Shown here piece after piece: positions 18,113 through 28,333 of a DNA stretch of 64,000 nucleotides (positions are counted from its first letter, which is position 1; each line of letters opens with the position of its first letter). Made by a program: the position numbers and the translations under genes. Source of the stretch: Planktothrix tepida PCC 9214 (GTDB lineage Bacteria; Cyanobacteriota; Cyanobacteriia; Cyanobacteriales; Microcoleaceae); assembly GCF_900009145.1 (NCBI RefSeq), contig NZ_LN889782.1, positions 1,148,589 to 1,212,588 on the forward strand, read 5' to 3'. The notes under the pieces were generated by a model. It saw nothing but the letters and a program-made list of their open reading frames with translations. It did no database searches and was not told the DNA's origin.

Positions 18113-20701
18113 ATGCTAGAAGCATATCGTCAACACGCAGAAGAACGCGCTCAATTAGGCATTCCCCCCCTACCCCTCAACGCCCAACAAACCGCCGAAC
18201 TCTGCGAACTCTTGAAAAACCCGCCAGAAGAAGAGAAAGAATTCTTGATGACCTTGCTGAGAGACCGTATCCCTCCCGGTGTCGATGAAGCCGCTTATGT
18301 CAAAGCTGCCTTTTTAACCGCTATTGCCAAAAACGAAATCACCAGCCCCCTGATTTCCCATCAAGGCGCTGTTTCTCTTTTGGGTACAATGGTGGGAGGC
18401 TATAACGTCCAATCCCTGATAGACTTACTCCAAGTTCGGGATGAAAGTATTGCTTCGGCGGCTGCTAATGCCCTCAGTAAGACGTTGTTAGTCTTCGACG
18501 CCTTCAACGATGTTCTGCATTTATCGGAAGTTAATCCTTTTGCTAAACAAGTCATTGACGCTTGGGCAGAAGCCGACTGGTTTATTGGACGTCCGCAACT
18601 CCCCAAAACCATTACCGTGACTGTCTTTAAAGTTCCTGGGGAAACCAACACCGATGACCTGTCCCCCGCACCCCACGCCACAACTCGCCCCGATATTCCC
18701 TTACACGCCTTAGTAATGTTAGAAAGTCGGATGCCCGGAGGGTTAGAAACCATAGCCGAACTGAAGAAAAAAGGGCATCCCGTCGCCTATGTCGGAGACG
18801 TTGTTGGCACAGGTTCTTCTCGGAAATCAGCGATTAACTCCGTGTTGTGGCATATTGGTAACGATATTCCCTACGTTCCCAATAAACGCGCTGGGGGCTA
18901 TATTCTAGGGGGAAAAATTGCCCCGATTTTCTTTAATACGGCCGAAGATTCCGGCGCCCTCCCCATCGAATGTGATGTTAGTAAACTGAATACTGGGGAT
19001 GTGATCACCATTCATCCCTACAACGGTGAAATTACCAACGAAGCGGGAGAAGTGATTTCCACCTTTACCCTGAAACCCGATACGATTTTAGATGAAGTGC
19101 GGGCTGGAGGTCGCATTCCTCTATTAATTGGTCGTAGCTTAACGGATAAAACCCGTGCCGCCTTGGGACTCGAACCCAGCACCTTGTTTGTGCGTCCTTC
19201 CCTGCCGGAAGACACCGGAAAAGGCTTTACCCTCGCCCAAAAAATGGTCGGAAAAGCCTGCGGGTTGCCCGGAGTCCGTCCAGGGACATCCTGCGAACCG
19301 TTGATGACCACCGTAGGTTCTCAGGATACCACTGGCCCGATGACCAGGGATGAACTGAAAGAACTTGCCTGTTTAGGGTTTTCGGCTGATTTAGTCATGC
19401 AGAGTTTCTGTCACACCGCAGCATACCCGAAGCCCGTTGATATTAAAACCCATAAAGAATTACCCGACTTTTTCGCGACTCGTGGGGGGGTTGCCTTAAA
19501 GCCTGGAGATGGAATTATTCACTCTTGGTTAAATCGGATGTTGTTACCGGATACCGTCGGTACAGGGGGCGACTCTCACACCCGTTTCCCCCTCGGTATT
19601 TCCTTCCCCGCCGGGTCAGGTTTAGTGGCTTTTGCCTCCGCTTTAGGAGTCATGCCCTTAGATATGCCAGAATCGGTGTTAGTTAAGTTTACCGGAGAAT
19701 TACAACCCGGAGTCACCTTACGGGATATTGTTAACGCCATTCCCTGGGTCGCCATGCAACAAGGTAAGCTCACCATTGGAAAAGAGAACAAAATCAACGT
19801 TTTCAACGGTCGCATCATGGAAATGGAAGGTTTGCCGGATTTAAAGGTGGAACAAGCCTTTGAATTAACCGATGCCACGGCTGAACGTTCCTGTTCTGGA
19901 AGTACGATTAAACTCAGTGAAGAAACCGTCGCGGAATACTTGCGTTCTAACGTCGTGTTAATGAAAAATATGATAGCACGGGGTTATCAAGATGCTCCTA
20001 CCTTGTTACGGCGGATTGCTAAGATGGAAGCATGGTTGGCTAATCCGAGTTTAATGTCTGCGGATGCCAATGCGGAATATGTGGATACCCTGGAAGTGAA
20101 TTTAAGCGAGATTAAAGAACCGATTGTTGCCGCGCCTAATGACCCGGATAACGTTAAATTAATGAGTGAATGTGTCGGGGATAAAGTAGATGAGGTGTTT
20201 ATTGGTTCTTGTATGACCAATATTGGACATTATCGGGCGGCGGCTAAGATTTTAGAAGGTGCGGGTACGGTTAAAGGCCGTTTATGGATTTGTCCCCCGA
20301 CTCGCATGGATGAACAACAACTCCGAGAAGAAGGGGTTTATGGCATCTTTGCCGCCGCAGGTGCAAGGACAGAAATGCCCGGATGTTCCCTGTGTATGGG
20401 TAATCAAGCCCGTGTCGAGGATAATGCTACGGTGTTCTCGACTTCGACCCGTAATTTTAATAATCGCATGGGTAAAGGTGCAAGGGTCTATCTCGGTTCT
20501 GCGGAATTGGCGGCGGTTTGTGCCCTATTAGGTAAGATTCCGACCGTTGAGGAATATATGGATATTGTGGCGCAAAAAGTTGATCCATTTAAAGGTGATT
20601 TATACCGTTATCTCAATTTTGATCAAATTGAGAATTTTGAGGATTTCGGACGGGTGATTCCTGTGGATCAGATGCCTAAATTAGAGGAGGTTTTGGTTTA
20701 G
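18113..20701 (+). CDS. acnB: aconitate hydratase B
   Basis: An 862-aa enzyme, the normal AcnB length, that interconverts citrate and isocitrate in the TCA cycle. The N-terminal HEAT-like domain ([20 protein letters not shown]) is followed by the swivel domain ([20 protein letters not shown]) and the catalytic core. Cluster cysteines are in [13 protein letters not shown] (Cys700) and [10 protein letters not shown] (Cys758, Cys761). A TAGGAG ribosome-binding site lies before the ATG. GC is higher than in neighbouring genes, as expected for a strongly expressed housekeeping gene. Confidence 0.97.
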   Translation: MLEAYRQHAEERAQLGIPPLPLNAQQTAELCELLKNPPEEEKEFLMTLLRDRIPPGVDEAAYVKAAFLTAIAKNEITSPLISHQGAVSLLGTMVGGYNVQSLIDLLQVRDESIASAAANALSKTLLVFDAFNDVLHLSEVNPFAKQVIDAWAEADWFIGRPQLPKTITVTVFKVPGETNTDDLSPAPHATTRPDIPLHALVMLESRMPGGLETIAELKKKGHPVAYVGDVVGTGSSRKSAINSVLWHIGNDIPYVPNKRAGGYILGGKIAPIFFNTAEDSGALPIECDVSKLNTGDVITIHPYNGEITNEAGEVISTFTLKPDTILDEVRAGGRIPLLIGRSLTDKTRAALGLEPSTLFVRPSLPEDTGKGFTLAQKMVGKACGLPGVRPGTSCEPLMTTVGSQDTTGPMTRDELKELACLGFSADLVMQSFCHTAAYPKPVDIKTHKELPDFFATRGGVALKPGDGIIHSWLNRMLLPDTVGTGGDSHTRFPLGISFPAGSGLVAFASALGVMPLDMPESVLVKFTGELQPGVTLRDIVNAIPWVAMQQGKLTIGKENKINVFNGRIMEMEGLPDLKVEQAFELTDATAERSCSGSTIKLSEETVAEYLRSNVVLMKNMIARGYQDAPTLLRRIAKMEAWLANPSLMSADANAEYVDTLEVNLSEIKEPIVAAPNDPDNVKLMSECVGDKVDEVFIGSCMTNIGHYRAAAKILEGAGTVKGRLWICPPTRMDEQQLREEGVYGIFAAAGARTEMPGCSLCMGNQARVEDNATVFSTSTRNFNNRMGKGARVYLGSAELAAVCALLGKIPTVEEYMDIVAQKVDPFKGDLYRYLNFDQIENFEDFGRVIPVDQMPKLEEVLV

Positions 20702-20827
20702 TATAATGATTGGGGTGGGTCTTGATTGACTCACCTTGATGATCCAATTATTACTCGGTGAAAATAGGACGCACCTCGATTAAATTTGTCTATCGAAGTA
20801 CCCTAAGTAAAGCAGGAAAAAAACATC

Positions 20828-21508
20828 ATGAGTAAGAAAATACTTGTCGTTCTAACCAGTGTTGAAAAGTATCCAACCCTGAAACGAGCAACGGGTCTGT
20901 GGCTTGGAGAGGCTGTTCACTTTGTTAAGAAAGTTGAAGAAGCTGGCTATGAAGTTGATTACGTTAGCCCCAAGGGAGGATATACACCGATTGATCCCCA
21001 CAGTCTGGAAATGGCAGATCCCATTGATTGGGAATGGTATCAGAAGAAAGAATTTATGAATCGTCTTGGGGCTACTCTCAAACCCAGTGAAGTGAATCCA
21101 GATGATTATGTTGCGATTTATTACGCGGGTGGTCATGGTGTGATCTGGGATTTTCCTGATAATGAGGTACTACAATCCATCAGTCAAAAAATTTATGAAA
21201 AGGGTGGTTTTGTCTCTTCGGTCTGTCATGGTGCCATAGGCTTGCTGAATATCAAATTGTCAAGTGGATCATTGCTGATTAAAGATAAAGAAGTCACTGG
21301 TTTTTCCAATGAGGAAGAGAAACTGGCGGGACTGGATCAATTGGTTCCTTTCCTAACAGAAACTGAATTAGTAGCACGAGGGGCTATTTACAAAAAAGCA
21401 GATGAGCCTTGGGCTGCTTTTGCTATTGAAGATCAGAGACTCATTACTGGGCAAAATCCAGCATCGGGTGTGGCTGTCGCTGATTTACTGATTGCAGCCT
21501 TAAAATAG
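20828..21508 (+). CDS. DJ-1/PfpI family protein (type 1 glutamine amidotransferase-like, Hsp31-type)
   Basis: A 226-aa DJ-1/PfpI superfamily protein. The nucleophile elbow is GGFVSSVCHGAIGLLNIK, Cys133 followed by His134, and the fold signature is DDYVAIYYAGGHGVIWDFPD. The N-terminus KILVVLTSVEKYP and insert DPIDWEWYQKK resemble the Hsp31/class-I glyoxalase III branch, which has chaperone or methylglyoxal-detoxifying activity. Which of these applies cannot be told here. The gene stands alone, 126 bases after acnB. Confidence 0.85.
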   Translation: MSKKILVVLTSVEKYPTLKRATGLWLGEAVHFVKKVEEAGYEVDYVSPKGGYTPIDPHSLEMADPIDWEWYQKKEFMNRLGATLKPSEVNPDDYVAIYYAGGHGVIWDFPDNEVLQSISQKIYEKGGFVSSVCHGAIGLLNIKLSSGSLLIKDKEVTGFSNEEEKLAGLDQLVPFLTETELVARGAIYKKADEPWAAFAIEDQRLITGQNPASGVAVADLLIAALK

Positions 21509-21676
21509 AAGTCTAACCATCTTGTTGTAGGCTAATCGTATAGTCTGATCGCTGATCTTTTAGGTCTGTATGAGGTGCGATCGCTCTTTGAGGAGTTGAG
21601 GTGCGATCGCTTGTAAAGTAGATTTCAATGCCTAAGTTTGACGAGGCTTTAGTGTAGTATTATGATGAGGGTTTTA

Positions 21677-22723
21677 GGTTCTTCAGTATCTAGTCTGCAA
21701 AAGATTTAGTTAAAATGCCAATTCAGTAAACATCTTGATTGAAAGTTTTTGAAATTTCTGAATCCATAAGCCGAACGTTTAATCAGTTTCAGTTTGTTAT
21801 TAATTCCCTCCACTACTCCACTGGTTGTTCTATGATCAAAGTAGGCAATAATTTCATCTAGCCATCGAATCATTGTATGAATGACTGTTCGGGAAATACT
21901 TTTGAGCTTCATCTAACCACCTCCCCAATTCCCATAATCCTCCTAACCAATCATTTGTTTCCTCAAAAATTTGACGGATTTTTTCTTGTGTTCTTCCTTC
22001 AAGTAGGGCTATTAACTTCGACTTTTCTAAATCTACTAGAACTGCACAATAATTTCCTTTTCCTTTAATCAATGCTATTTCATCAATTCCTAATCTTTTT
22101 AAATCGGTGGGTTTCAACTCGGCTAATTTTGATGATGCGTCTTTTAACATCCTTTCTATTTCTTCTGTTGTGACTAACCCTTTTTTGGCGACACTGTTTA
22201 TATCCTTTTCTAAAACTTCTTGTAGGATTCTATCAGCCAATCTTTTTGTATAAGTCCTTCTTTTCCCCACGAAATCTAAATCCTCACTAAACGGCTTTTT
22301 ACATTTCTTACATTTGAACTGTCGTCTATTTATTTCTAAGAATACTGGCGATTCTCCCCAAGGTAAATCTTTAATTATATATCTATGGTTTTGATGTAAT
22401 TTATGACTTTTTTCCCCACAACGAGGACAGATACTTTCCTGATGGATTGGCTCTATCTCTAAAATTATTCCAATCCCTTTATGCTGATGACGTGAGACTA
22501 CTTTTACTCCTTCTAGCTCCAGAAGTTCTGTGAGCATTTTAATTTCCCTTGAGGAAGTCATTGTTACTGATTTACCCTGAATTTACCATTTTTCTGATTT
22601 TAGTTAACAACACAGATGGCTTAACTGTCAACCGGAAAAAGCTTTTCAGCTAGGGGTAGATATATTTTTTGTCTTTCTTGATTTTATTAACTATAATTTT
22701 AGCATACTAGATACTGAAGAACC
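21677..22723 (-). mobile_element. ISL3-family element, internally deleted, with intact terminal inverted repeats
   Basis: The two ends are perfect 18-bp inverted repeats: GGTTCTTCAGTATCTAGT at 21677 and its reverse complement ending at 22723, with further partial match inwards. Inside is one ISL3-type transposase gene in the minus orientation. The element is only 1,047 bp, while ISL3 elements are usually 1.3 kb or more. Flanking 8-mers do not match, so no target duplication remains. Confidence 0.8.
21706..22561 (-). pseudogene. ISL3-family transposase, core deleted and frameshifted
   Basis: The 5' part (235 codons) has the zinc-ribbon CPRCGEKSHKLHQ, the second pair CKKCKKPF, and the first catalytic region LKRLGIDEIALIKGKGNYCAVLVD. 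It then jumps to WLGGLWELGRWLDEAQKYFP, which normally lies near the C-terminus. The central part with the second catalytic Asp (DRFHV region) is gone. A frameshift near 21890 moves the tail (TTSGVVEGINNKLKLIKRSA, GFRNFKNFQSRCLLNWHFN) to another frame. It cannot encode an active transposase. Confidence 0.85.
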
Positions 22724-22834
22724 ACTTAAGAATTCTGTTGATTTGGAATATTTTTTCCAAAATCTTGAAGATTTAACTCATCTATGATAGTGTAAACCAT
22801 AATACCAGCCTAAAGGACATTAGGGAATATAAGT

Positions 22835-23608
22835 ATGGATTGCAAAGATATGGTTTTTAAAACTAGCCTGAGTGACAATGGTAACTATCCTGAATTATGT
22901 CTGCAAGCCAGTTTAGATAATGCCACATTCCGAGATTTTCGTCGAAATGAAATATACAATATTACCTTAGAACACGACTCATTTGAGCAAGGTCTAGAGT
23001 ATCTTGAAGTCACCCAAAAATCTGGATCTAATGTCTTGAGTAAAATTCATGAATTTATCAAAAATGATCAAATTGGAAATCCTAGAGTTTTTGATTACGA
23101 AGCCATTGGTAAAATCGCACCAACAACCCTGCGATACATAAAAATCCTGTCTGATTTGGAATCGGAATTCGGAACTTTAGACAACTACAATATATGTGAA
23201 ATTGGAGTGGGTTATGGAGGTCTGTGCAGAATTATCAGTAGTTATTTTCATGTTAAAAGCTATACATTAGTTGACTTGAAACCTGTTCTCCTACTCGCGC
23301 AACGGTATTTAGATCATTTCCCATTAAACACGACGCTGATCTATAAGACTATGAATGAATTACGCAAAGACAATTATGATCTTGTGATTAGCAATTATGC
23401 CTTTACGGAGATTAGACGAGAAGTACAACAAATGTATTTAGAAAAAGTGCTTTTGTCTGCTAAAAGAGGCTATATTACATACAATGAAATTAACCCAGAA
23501 GATTTTAATTCTTACACAAAAGAAGAGTTGATTGAAATCCTGCCCCAAATCAGAGTCAAGCCCGAAGTTGGCATCTTACACCCTAAAGATTGTACTTTGG
23601 TTTGGTAA
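22835..23608 (+). CDS. putative sugar O-methyltransferase
   Basis: A 257-aa SAM-dependent methyltransferase of the putative sugar O-methyltransferase family. SAM-binding motif I reads NICEIGVGYGGLCRIISSYF, followed by SYTLVDLKPVLLLAQRYL and the strand YDLVISNYAFTEI. The C-terminus GILHPKDCTLVW is typical. Proteins of this group decorate exopolysaccharide or glycolipid sugars. It is intact, while the neighbouring genes of the same type on the opposite strand are broken, so it may be the survivor of a glycan-modification locus. A terminator follows. Confidence 0.75.
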   Translation: MDCKDMVFKTSLSDNGNYPELCLQASLDNATFRDFRRNEIYNITLEHDSFEQGLEYLEVTQKSGSNVLSKIHEFIKNDQIGNPRVFDYEAIGKIAPTTLRYIKILSDLESEFGTLDNYNICEIGVGYGGLCRIISSYFHVKSYTLVDLKPVLLLAQRYLDHFPLNTTLIYKTMNELRKDNYDLVISNYAFTEIRREVQQMYLEKVLLSAKRGYITYNEINPEDFNSYTKEELIEILPQIRVKPEVGILHPKDCTLVW

Positions 23609-23635
23609 ACTCACATTTTTCTGTAGGGTAGGGTT

Positions 23636-23660
23636 AGGGTTCTTGCGAACCCTTATTTTT
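23636..23660 (+). terminator. rho-independent terminator after the sugar methyltransferase
   Basis: AGGGTTC and GAACCCT form a perfect 7-bp stem with a TTGC loop, followed by TATTTTTATT. It lies 27 bases after the methyltransferase stop. Confidence 0.85.
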
Positions 23661-23738
23661 ATTGTGTTTTGTACCTGACCTATGGTTTCTGAATTTGGAA
23701 TTGCAAGCTGTTCAAGTTCATCCTACTCAATTGACGAA

Positions 23739-24308
23739 TTACTGTTCACCTTTTGTAAACCAGACGGCTGTGTAATCAATCAAGTGTAAGTTAAATTGTT
23801 CTTGTCTTGACTGTTCAAAATCATGTAAGGCTTTCTTGCAGCCGTCCCAATACCCATAATCATCTACCTGAATTTTACCATGAGGAACGACCTGATCGTA
23901 GAGGGTATTAAAAATATCCATTGTGGATTCATACCAGTCTCCATCTGCGTGCAAAAAAGCAATATTCCCAATTTTAGACTGATATTGGGGCAAGGTTTGA
24001 GCAAATAACCCCTTAACAGGAATCACAATATCTTGAATCTCTAATTTTTGACAAATTAATTGGATATTTTCTGCCATTGGTGCTTTTAAAGCGCCCACTC
24101 CAGCCCCAGTAAGGTTGGCGGGTATTCCTTCGTGAATATCAACGGTTGTGGGTTCGGGCATTCCTTCAAAGGTATCAAAGGCATAAAGTAAACGGGGGCG
24201 GCGACTGTAACGTTTAATCACCCAAGCTAACAACGCACCTGATCCCCCTTTGCAGCTTCCACATTCCACAAAGTTACCCGGAATATCTTCCAAACAAACT
24301 TTTTTCGC
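23739..24308 (-). pseudogene. TylF/MycF-type O-methyltransferase, 5'-truncated
   Basis: The frame contains EDIPGNFVECGSCKGGSGAL, then LLYAFDTFEGMPEPTTVD, VIPVKGLFAQTLPQYQSKIG, IAFLHADGDWYESTMDIFN, and DDYGYWDGCKKALHDFE: the complete catalytic core of macrocin/TylF O-methyltransferases. The metal-binding acidic residues (HADGDWYES, VDDYG) are present. About 60-70 N-terminal residues are missing. The reading frame is continuous with the upstream methyltransferase except for one TGA, and there is no ATG with a ribosome-binding site. Possible use of the TTG at 24293 cannot be excluded. Confidence 0.75.
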
Positions 24309-24791
24309 TCACTTACGCTGTTGTTGTTCGGCTAACTCCGCTACTGCGTCAGGACTATAACCACTGACTAAATTAACGCTTTCAAGCACACCCGCCGATT
24401 GCAAAGAATGAGCAACACTATCATAAATATCAGGTTTGGCTAAGAGCGGATCAATCACGTCTAATTCGACTCCGGCCAACGCCAGATGACAAGCTGACCA
24501 ACCATACCAACAGCCAATTTCTAAGGCTCTTTTACCTCTAAATTTTAGGGCGGTATTATAAAGAATATGGGCTTCATCTCGATTGAGAAATCCCACAGAT
24601 TTCTCTCTTTGATCTACATACCAGTTATGGGGAATATCCCGTCTGAGATAGGGCCAATCCGATGCACTGGTATCTTGAACAATCATATTGGGAAAACATT
24701 GATCAGGTTTGATGATTTCCAAACCAGGTGAAACATAATCGCCCTCTGCTAACAAGTCTCTATCAATAAATTCTACGGTTTCTTTATTCAT
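24309..24791 (-). pseudogene. SAM-dependent methyltransferase, 3'-truncated
   Basis: A 160-aa frame starting at an ATG with AAGGAAAAAG upstream. Residues RGKRALEIGCWYGWSACHLA are SAM motif I and ELDVIDPLLAKPDIYDSVAH is motif II. The sequence ends at ELAEQQQRK and a TGA, before the expected acidic metal-binding strand and C-terminal half. The following codons continue in frame into a TylF-type methyltransferase. A deletion between two adjacent methyltransferase genes explains this. The product is probably inactive. Confidence 0.7.
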
Positions 24792-24838
24792 CTTTTTCCT
24801 TTCATGTTCGGGTTTAAATGACTTAACCAACCTAGTCT

Positions 24839-25906
24839 TTAATAGTAAAAACTGGTAAATTCGTCAATGATTCTAATATAGTTTTTAATCAGGCGACTAA
24901 AATCAAAGTTGTCTTTGACATATTCTACAATTTCTTGACGATACTCTTGATTTTTTTCGATCATTTCCTGAATGGCTTCCGTGACAATTTCCTGATTTTC
25001 TGGGGTCACATTCGTTAGAATGTCATCAGGTAAAACTTTAATAAATTCTTTTTTGTGTAAATTAGCACTCGCTGATTCAGAAATAACCACACATAAGCCT
25101 GCTGCTAAAGCTTCAAGGATAACTAAAGGGGCAACTTCTCCATCACTAATAAGAACTAAACAATTATAATCAGTGAGATGGGTATACACCTGTTGTAAAC
25201 TCCAAATTCCTAAATATTGAGTTGTGTTCCCTTCTTGAAAATCAGGATCATCCAAGGGGCCAACAAAATCTAAGGATAACTTTCCCTCTACAATTTCTGC
25301 CAATAATCTCTGCCGCTTTCTGGGTTGAATCCAACCTAAACAAATGGCTTTATTATTGCCTCTTTCCTTAAAATTAATTTTCTGTGTATCAATACCATTC
25401 GGTTGCATTCTCATAAACCCAGAGTATCCTTTGTTTAGGAAAAACTCTTTTGTTTCATGAGAAGCAGCAATTATACCTGGCGCATCTATATAAGGTTTAA
25501 AAGCTTGTCGAAAGTTTTCCTCCCATTTATTTTCTTTCAACAAATAACCATATTGGCAGGTAAAACAATATTTCTGTTTCAGTTTTTTATTGAATTCACC
25601 AACAAAATCGCAAGCGTGTAAGGAATGAAAAACCAATAAGGTGACTAATTGAGAAATAGTTTACAGTGGATCAAGGTTTCCAGGGTTTAGTTGTGCAAGT
25701 TATTTATTTTTCATTCCTAAATGTACAAAATCAAAATTACTATTGTTGATCTGATCAATTGCCTGATCAACATCTTTCTCATCTATAAAATCAACTTCAT
25801 ATCCCAGTTCATTTAAAAAAAATTTATACTCGTTCATTAAAGTATAAATAGAATTTGATAAGGGTGGAACCGGAATGTAACCCCAAGCAACAAGAGCAAT
25901 TCTCAT
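24839..25906 (-). pseudogene. glycosyltransferase family 1/4, split by a MITE-like insertion
   Basis: The 5' part (MRIALVAWGYIPVPPLSNSI to NNSNFDFVHL) and 3' part (HACDFVGEFNKKLKQKYCFT, AICLGWIQPRKRQRLLAEIV, CLVLISDGEVAPLVILEALA, AGLCVVISESASANL) belong to one GT-B glycosyltransferase. A 99-base stretch with two in-frame stop codons separates them, bounded by the insertion at 25622-25717. The donor-binding motif EVAPLVILEALAAG is intact. Without the insertion the gene would encode about 320 aa. A 3' fragment could in principle be translated from the TTG at 25636. Confidence 0.85.
25622..25717. mobile_element. 96-bp MITE-like insertion with inverted ends and 3-bp target duplication
   Basis: The ends are inverted repeats: GGAATGAAAAACCAATAA at the left and the reverse complement of its near-copy at the right, 16 of 18 positions matching. 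Both sides are flanked by TAA (25619-25621 and 25718-25720). Removal of the element plus one TAA joins FDFVHL to HACDF in frame. There is no coding content. A 3-bp duplication fits some IS5-family groups as the helper, which is inferred. Confidence 0.8.
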
Positions 25907-26018
25907 TACAAAATATCCTCTGGAAAAATCCGCAGTGTAAAAGATGTATGATTAATGAATAAATACCATCTTTAGGTGCAATTGATCAAGAAATTGTTAC
26001 CCCCAACCCGTGTCAATA

Positions 26019-26546
26019 CTACTGCACGGTCGAATCTAGGGGTAAATCCAGGGGTAAATCCTCGGCAAAATTCAAAGATAATTGCTTGGGAAGCTGATCG
26101 ACCTGGAAATACTGATGAAATTTTTTCGTAACTTGTAGCCAATAGGAGCGGGCGTTGGGTTGTTTGCGTTTGTGAACAAATCCCAATTCCACCAATTCCT
26201 GAACCTGTTGATAGGCTCCTGATCCTCTTAATTCAACTAAATCCGTTTGCGTAATCCCTCCATTCAGGGCGATCGCCGCTAAGGTTCTTAAGGCCCCTAC
26301 TCCTAACTCTGGGGCGACTAAGGTGTGCATTAACTCCATATAGGCTTCTCGGAGTTGCAAGGTATATCCAGAGTCGGTTTCTACCACTTCTAAAGCACTA
26401 TCTCGATGGGCATAGTCAGACATGAGTTGAATTAATGCTTCTTCAACTTCTTTGCGATCGCACCGGGCTAATTCTGCTAGTCCTCCAATGGAAAGGGGTT
26501 GACCTTTTAAGTACAAAATTGCTTCAATTTTCGCCACTAAACTCAT
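26019..26546 (-). CDS. scpB: segregation and condensation protein ScpB
   Basis: A 175-aa winged-helix protein that with ScpA and SMC forms the bacterial condensin. It shows the family pattern SLVAKIEAILYLKGQPLSIG, YTLQLREAYMELMHTLVAPE, ALRTLAAIALNGGITQTDLV, and ELRGSGAYQQVQELVELGFV. The ATG at 26546 (MSLVAKIE) is preferred; an in-frame upstream start adds eight residues (MICHLFLN) without a ribosome-binding site. No smc or scpA is nearby. Confidence 0.92.
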   Translation of the reverse strand: MSLVAKIEAILYLKGQPLSIGGLAELARCDRKEVEEALIQLMSDYAHRDSALEVVETDSGYTLQLREAYMELMHTLVAPELGVGALRTLAAIALNGGITQTDLVELRGSGAYQQVQELVELGFVHKRKQPNARSYWLQVTKKFHQYFQVDQLPKQLSLNFAEDLPLDLPLDSTVQ

Positions 26547-27029
26547 GTTCAAAAACAGATGACAGATCACGGTTTGGAGTCCCTAACTGTTGACTGTACA
26601 CAGTTATCTGTAAACCGTCAACTTTTAAGGGCTTGGCTTTGAGGGTTGCCAATTTTTGTTGACTCCAGAAAAATTCAATCAAATCAATCTGATTCAAAAC
26701 TTGGTAATTTTTAATTTTAACTTTAGGAAACTTTGGACAATTTTACCGCAAACCTCGACAGGGATCAGGGCAGAACTTTAATTTCTGGTTAAGGTTGACG
26801 AAGATCGGCGGGTCATGAGAGAATTTTTGTATCTTTTTTAACGAAATTCTATTAGATCCCTTCCCTGTAGAAAAGGGCATTTTTGTCAACCGTCTTAATA
26901 AAGATTTTTCCTTCAAGACTAAGCTTCATTAAACTTAACAAAAATATAGAGTAATTGTAAGTTAGACAACAAAGTAAAAGGCATCAATCATAGACAATTG
27001 AATTTATATAGGATTTGGGAGAGTTCAAA
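26547..27029. other. divergent intergenic region between scpB and a small cysteine protein
   Basis: About 480 bases, AT-rich, with no supported ORF. A short hairpin CCCTT/AAGGG followed by CATTTTTGT lies near 26857-26886. It could end an unannotated small transcript, but I see no promoter for one. The remaining sequence shows nothing I can interpret. Confidence 0.4.
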
Positions 27030-27263
27030 ATGACCAGGGAAAATACAGTTCCCTCAAATTGTCGCAATTGTCGGTATTATAAGCCAGAAGGGCGACGGGG
27101 GGGAATTTGTCAAATGTTTCATGCTCCCGTTCAAAGTCATTGGAAATCCTGTACCTTAGCAACTTTACCTTTTATTTACTTATGGGATCGAGTGGATACT
27201 GAATTTCAGGGGGTACAAGATGGCAAAGATCCTAGAGTTCGTTTAAGAGATAATATCGGATAA
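27030..27263 (+). CDS. small cysteine-containing conserved cyanobacterial protein
   Basis: A 77-aa protein with NCRNCRYYKPEGRRGGICQM and a later SCTLATLPF. The cysteine spacing (C-x2-C ... C ... C) suggests metal binding. The pattern matches a conserved cyanobacterial hypothetical family. The ATG at 27030, preceded by GGGAGAG nine bases upstream, is better than the in-frame TTG at 27015. It is alone and divergent from scpB. Function unknown. Confidence 0.7.
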   Translation: MTRENTVPSNCRNCRYYKPEGRRGGICQMFHAPVQSHWKSCTLATLPFIYLWDRVDTEFQGVQDGKDPRVRLRDNIG

Positions 27264-27434
27264 TTCCTATCTCTCATCCTAATCAATGATTCTTGGGATA
27301 GGAGAGGAAACTATGATAAAAATTGTTTATGATTGTCTCTTAAAATCAATTCGTTTTTACTAAGTTGCTCAAGCTCATTTTTTCCAATTCATGTTAAAAT
27401 AAATCTAAAGAAAAACCTTCTTTAAGATGATTGA

Positions 27435-28280
27435 ATGCAGTTTCATTTAAAAACCCAATTAACTCAACATCTACAACAGATGATTCGGGAACGTGACCCT
27501 TACCTAGCTTCGGAGGGTCATTTTTATGTCCGAGAATATATTCGTCAGCAACTCCAACAATGGGGAACTGTAATTACAGATGAGTTTCAACAAACTGGAA
27601 GAACCCATCAAAATTTAATTCTAAATTTACCCGCTTTATCAAAATCAAAAGATTCTATTATTCTAATTGGTGCCCATTATGATGCTGTTCCAGGGTGTCC
27701 GGGTGCTGATGATAATGCTACTGGCGTTGCGGTTTTATTAGAATTAGCCAGAAGCATTGCGGAACATCCCCTCAAATATCCGGTTCAGTGTGTGGCGTTT
27801 GATTTAGAAGAATATGGTTTTATTGGGAGTCAACATTATGCTCAACGTTTAAAACAGCAAAACAAACTCATTCGTTTGATGCTCTCGTTGGAAATGTTAG
27901 GGTATTGTAATTCTAACCCGAATTCTCAACTTTATCCCCCTGGATTAAAATATTTTTATCCGAATTCTGGCGATTATATTGCGTTAATTGGCAATTTAAA
28001 AACAATTCCTGATTTAATTAATATGAGTCGCGGAATTCGCCAAACCAAAACGCCTTGTGAATGGCTTCCGGTTCCCAACCGAGGAATGATGGTTCCTGAT
28101 ACCCGACGCAGTGATCATGTTCCCTTTTGGGATTTAGGATATTCAGCAATTATGGTGACAGATACAGCAAATTTAAGAAATCCCCATTATCACAAATCTA
28201 CAGATACCCTAGAAACTTTAGATTTAGATTTTCTCACGGGAGTTTGTCAAGGTTTAATTGTTGGTTTACGGCGGGTTTAA
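27435..28280 (+). CDS. M28 family zinc aminopeptidase
   Basis: A 281-aa M28-type peptidase. The dinuclear zinc ligands are visible in order: IGAHYDAVPGCPGADDNATG (His and bridging Asp), DLEEYGFIGSQHY (catalytic Glu and ligand Glu), DHVPFWDLGYSAIMVTDTA and NPHYHKSTDTLETLD (His). There is no signal peptide, so it is probably cytoplasmic. It would release N-terminal residues from peptides, with unknown specificity. It is a single gene. Confidence 0.88.
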   Translation: MQFHLKTQLTQHLQQMIRERDPYLASEGHFYVREYIRQQLQQWGTVITDEFQQTGRTHQNLILNLPALSKSKDSIILIGAHYDAVPGCPGADDNATGVAVLLELARSIAEHPLKYPVQCVAFDLEEYGFIGSQHYAQRLKQQNKLIRLMLSLEMLGYCNSNPNSQLYPPGLKYFYPNSGDYIALIGNLKTIPDLINMSRGIRQTKTPCEWLPVPNRGMMVPDTRRSDHVPFWDLGYSAIMVTDTANLRNPHYHKSTDTLETLDLDFLTGVCQGLIVGLRRV

Positions 28281-28333
28281 ATTTGAGAAATGACCTATAA
28301 AAGACGAAGTTTTATTATTAAAATTTCAGTAGT

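Noticed and set aside
21677..22723. Intact, active insertion sequence
   Set aside because: The transposase lacks its catalytic core and is frameshifted.
24839..25636. Independent 265-aa glycosyltransferase gene
   Set aside because: It starts at a TTG inside an inserted element and lacks the N-terminal domain, which is found just upstream in the same frame.
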